The notes under the pieces: model-generated
What the model saw: the letters and a program-made list of their open reading frames with translations, nothing else
Told to the model about the DNA's origin: nothing
The model's database searches: none
DNA from: Promicromonosporaceae bacterium
GTDB lineage: Bacteria; Actinomycetota; Actinomycetes; Actinomycetales; Cellulomonadaceae
Direction: 5' to 3'
NCBI GenBank assembly: GCA_009782865.1
Contig: WRIF01000124.1
Location: forward strand, 1 to 5,511
DNA: 5,511 nt
Part shown: positions 5,209 through 5,511 of the stretch, piece by piece
Layout: every line of letters begins with the position of its first letter
How positions within the stretch are numbered: the first letter of the stretch is position 1
Translations under genes and position numbers: made by a program

Positions 5209-5511
5209 GTGGAGGGTCCCGAGATCAAGTTCGCCGAAGCCACCATCGACAACGGTCGGTTCGGCACCCGCACCATCCGCTTTGAGACCGGCCGCCTCGC
5301 CAAGCAGGCCGCCGGAGCCGTCGTCGCCTACCTCGACGACGAGACCATGCTGCTGTCGGCAACGACCGCCGGCAAGCACCCCAAGGACCAGTTCGACTTC
5401 TTCCCGCTGACGGTGGACGTCGAAGAGCGGATGTACGCCGCTGGGCGCATCCCCGGCTCCTTCTTCCGCCGTGAGGGCCGCCCCTCGACCGAGGCCATCC
5501 TGGCCTGCCGC
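5209..5511 (+). CDS. pnp: Polynucleotide phosphorylase (PNPase), N-terminal part; continues past the window
   Basis: PNPase is the phosphorolytic 3'-to-5' exoribonuclease (it can also polymerise from NDPs) that degrades mRNA and structured RNA as a cytoplasmic homotrimer. The first 101 codons are present of a family that is typically 700-750 residues. They cover the start of the first RNase PH-like domain: [20 protein letters not shown] (20-39), [14 protein letters not shown] (62-75) and [20 protein letters not shown] (76-95), a conserved block that includes the FFRR motif contributing to RNA binding. The start is GTG 5209, chosen because AGGAGGG (5197-5203) sits 6 nt upstream and the N-terminus fits the family. 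It is downstream of rpsO across the repeat and hairpin region. PNPase often autoregulates through the processed 5' leader; the leader here is short but preceded by an RNase III-type hairpin. Confidence 0.97.
   Translation, partial: MEGPEIKFAEATIDNGRFGTRTIRFETGRLAKQAAGAVVAYLDDETMLLSATTAGKHPKDQFDFFPLTVDVEERMYAAGRIPGSFFRREGRPSTEAILACR

Overview
The window is high-GC DNA with strongly C/G-ending codons, several leaderless-looking starts and few AT-rich promoters. Together with an aceE-type homodimeric pyruvate dehydrogenase E1, a DUF3052-family protein and a characteristic actinobacterial ABC-F ATPase, this points to a chromosomal segment of an Actinomycetota bacterium. I cannot name the genus from the sequence alone. 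Nothing looks phage-, plasmid- or transposon-borne.

Layout. From 1 to 2223 on the minus strand lies most of aceE (741 codons; the C-terminus runs off the left edge). A 67-bp divergent gap separates it from a small plus-strand DUF3052 gene (best start GTG 2291, apparently leaderless). Thirteen bases after that stop codon begins a tRNA-Val(UAC) at 2709-2781. Next is a complete 564-aa ABC-F protein (2837-4531). A 148-bp gap holds a probable promoter and a structured leader for rpsO (ribosomal protein S15, 4680-4949). A 259-bp rpsO-pnp gap contains a 70-bp tandem duplication, whose unit includes the last codons of rpsO, and a perfect 18-bp hairpin. The window ends inside pnp (polynucleotide phosphorylase, 5209 onward).

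How the genes fit together. aceE feeds acetyl-CoA into central metabolism and is transcribed away from the rest. The plus-strand genes are mostly translation and RNA related: a tRNA, a soluble ABC-F ATPase of the ribosome-acting class, S15, and the exoribonuclease PNPase. The rpsO-pnp pair is a classic, widely conserved regulatory unit. S15 often represses its own mRNA, and PNPase expression is often controlled by RNase III processing of the intergenic hairpin.

I found no clearly new multi-gene system. The most unusual material is non-coding: the stacked repeats and hairpins between rpsO and pnp, the candidate S15-responsive leader, and a set of compact promoters abutting or overlapping gene ends. 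No gene-free stretch exceeds 300 bases.
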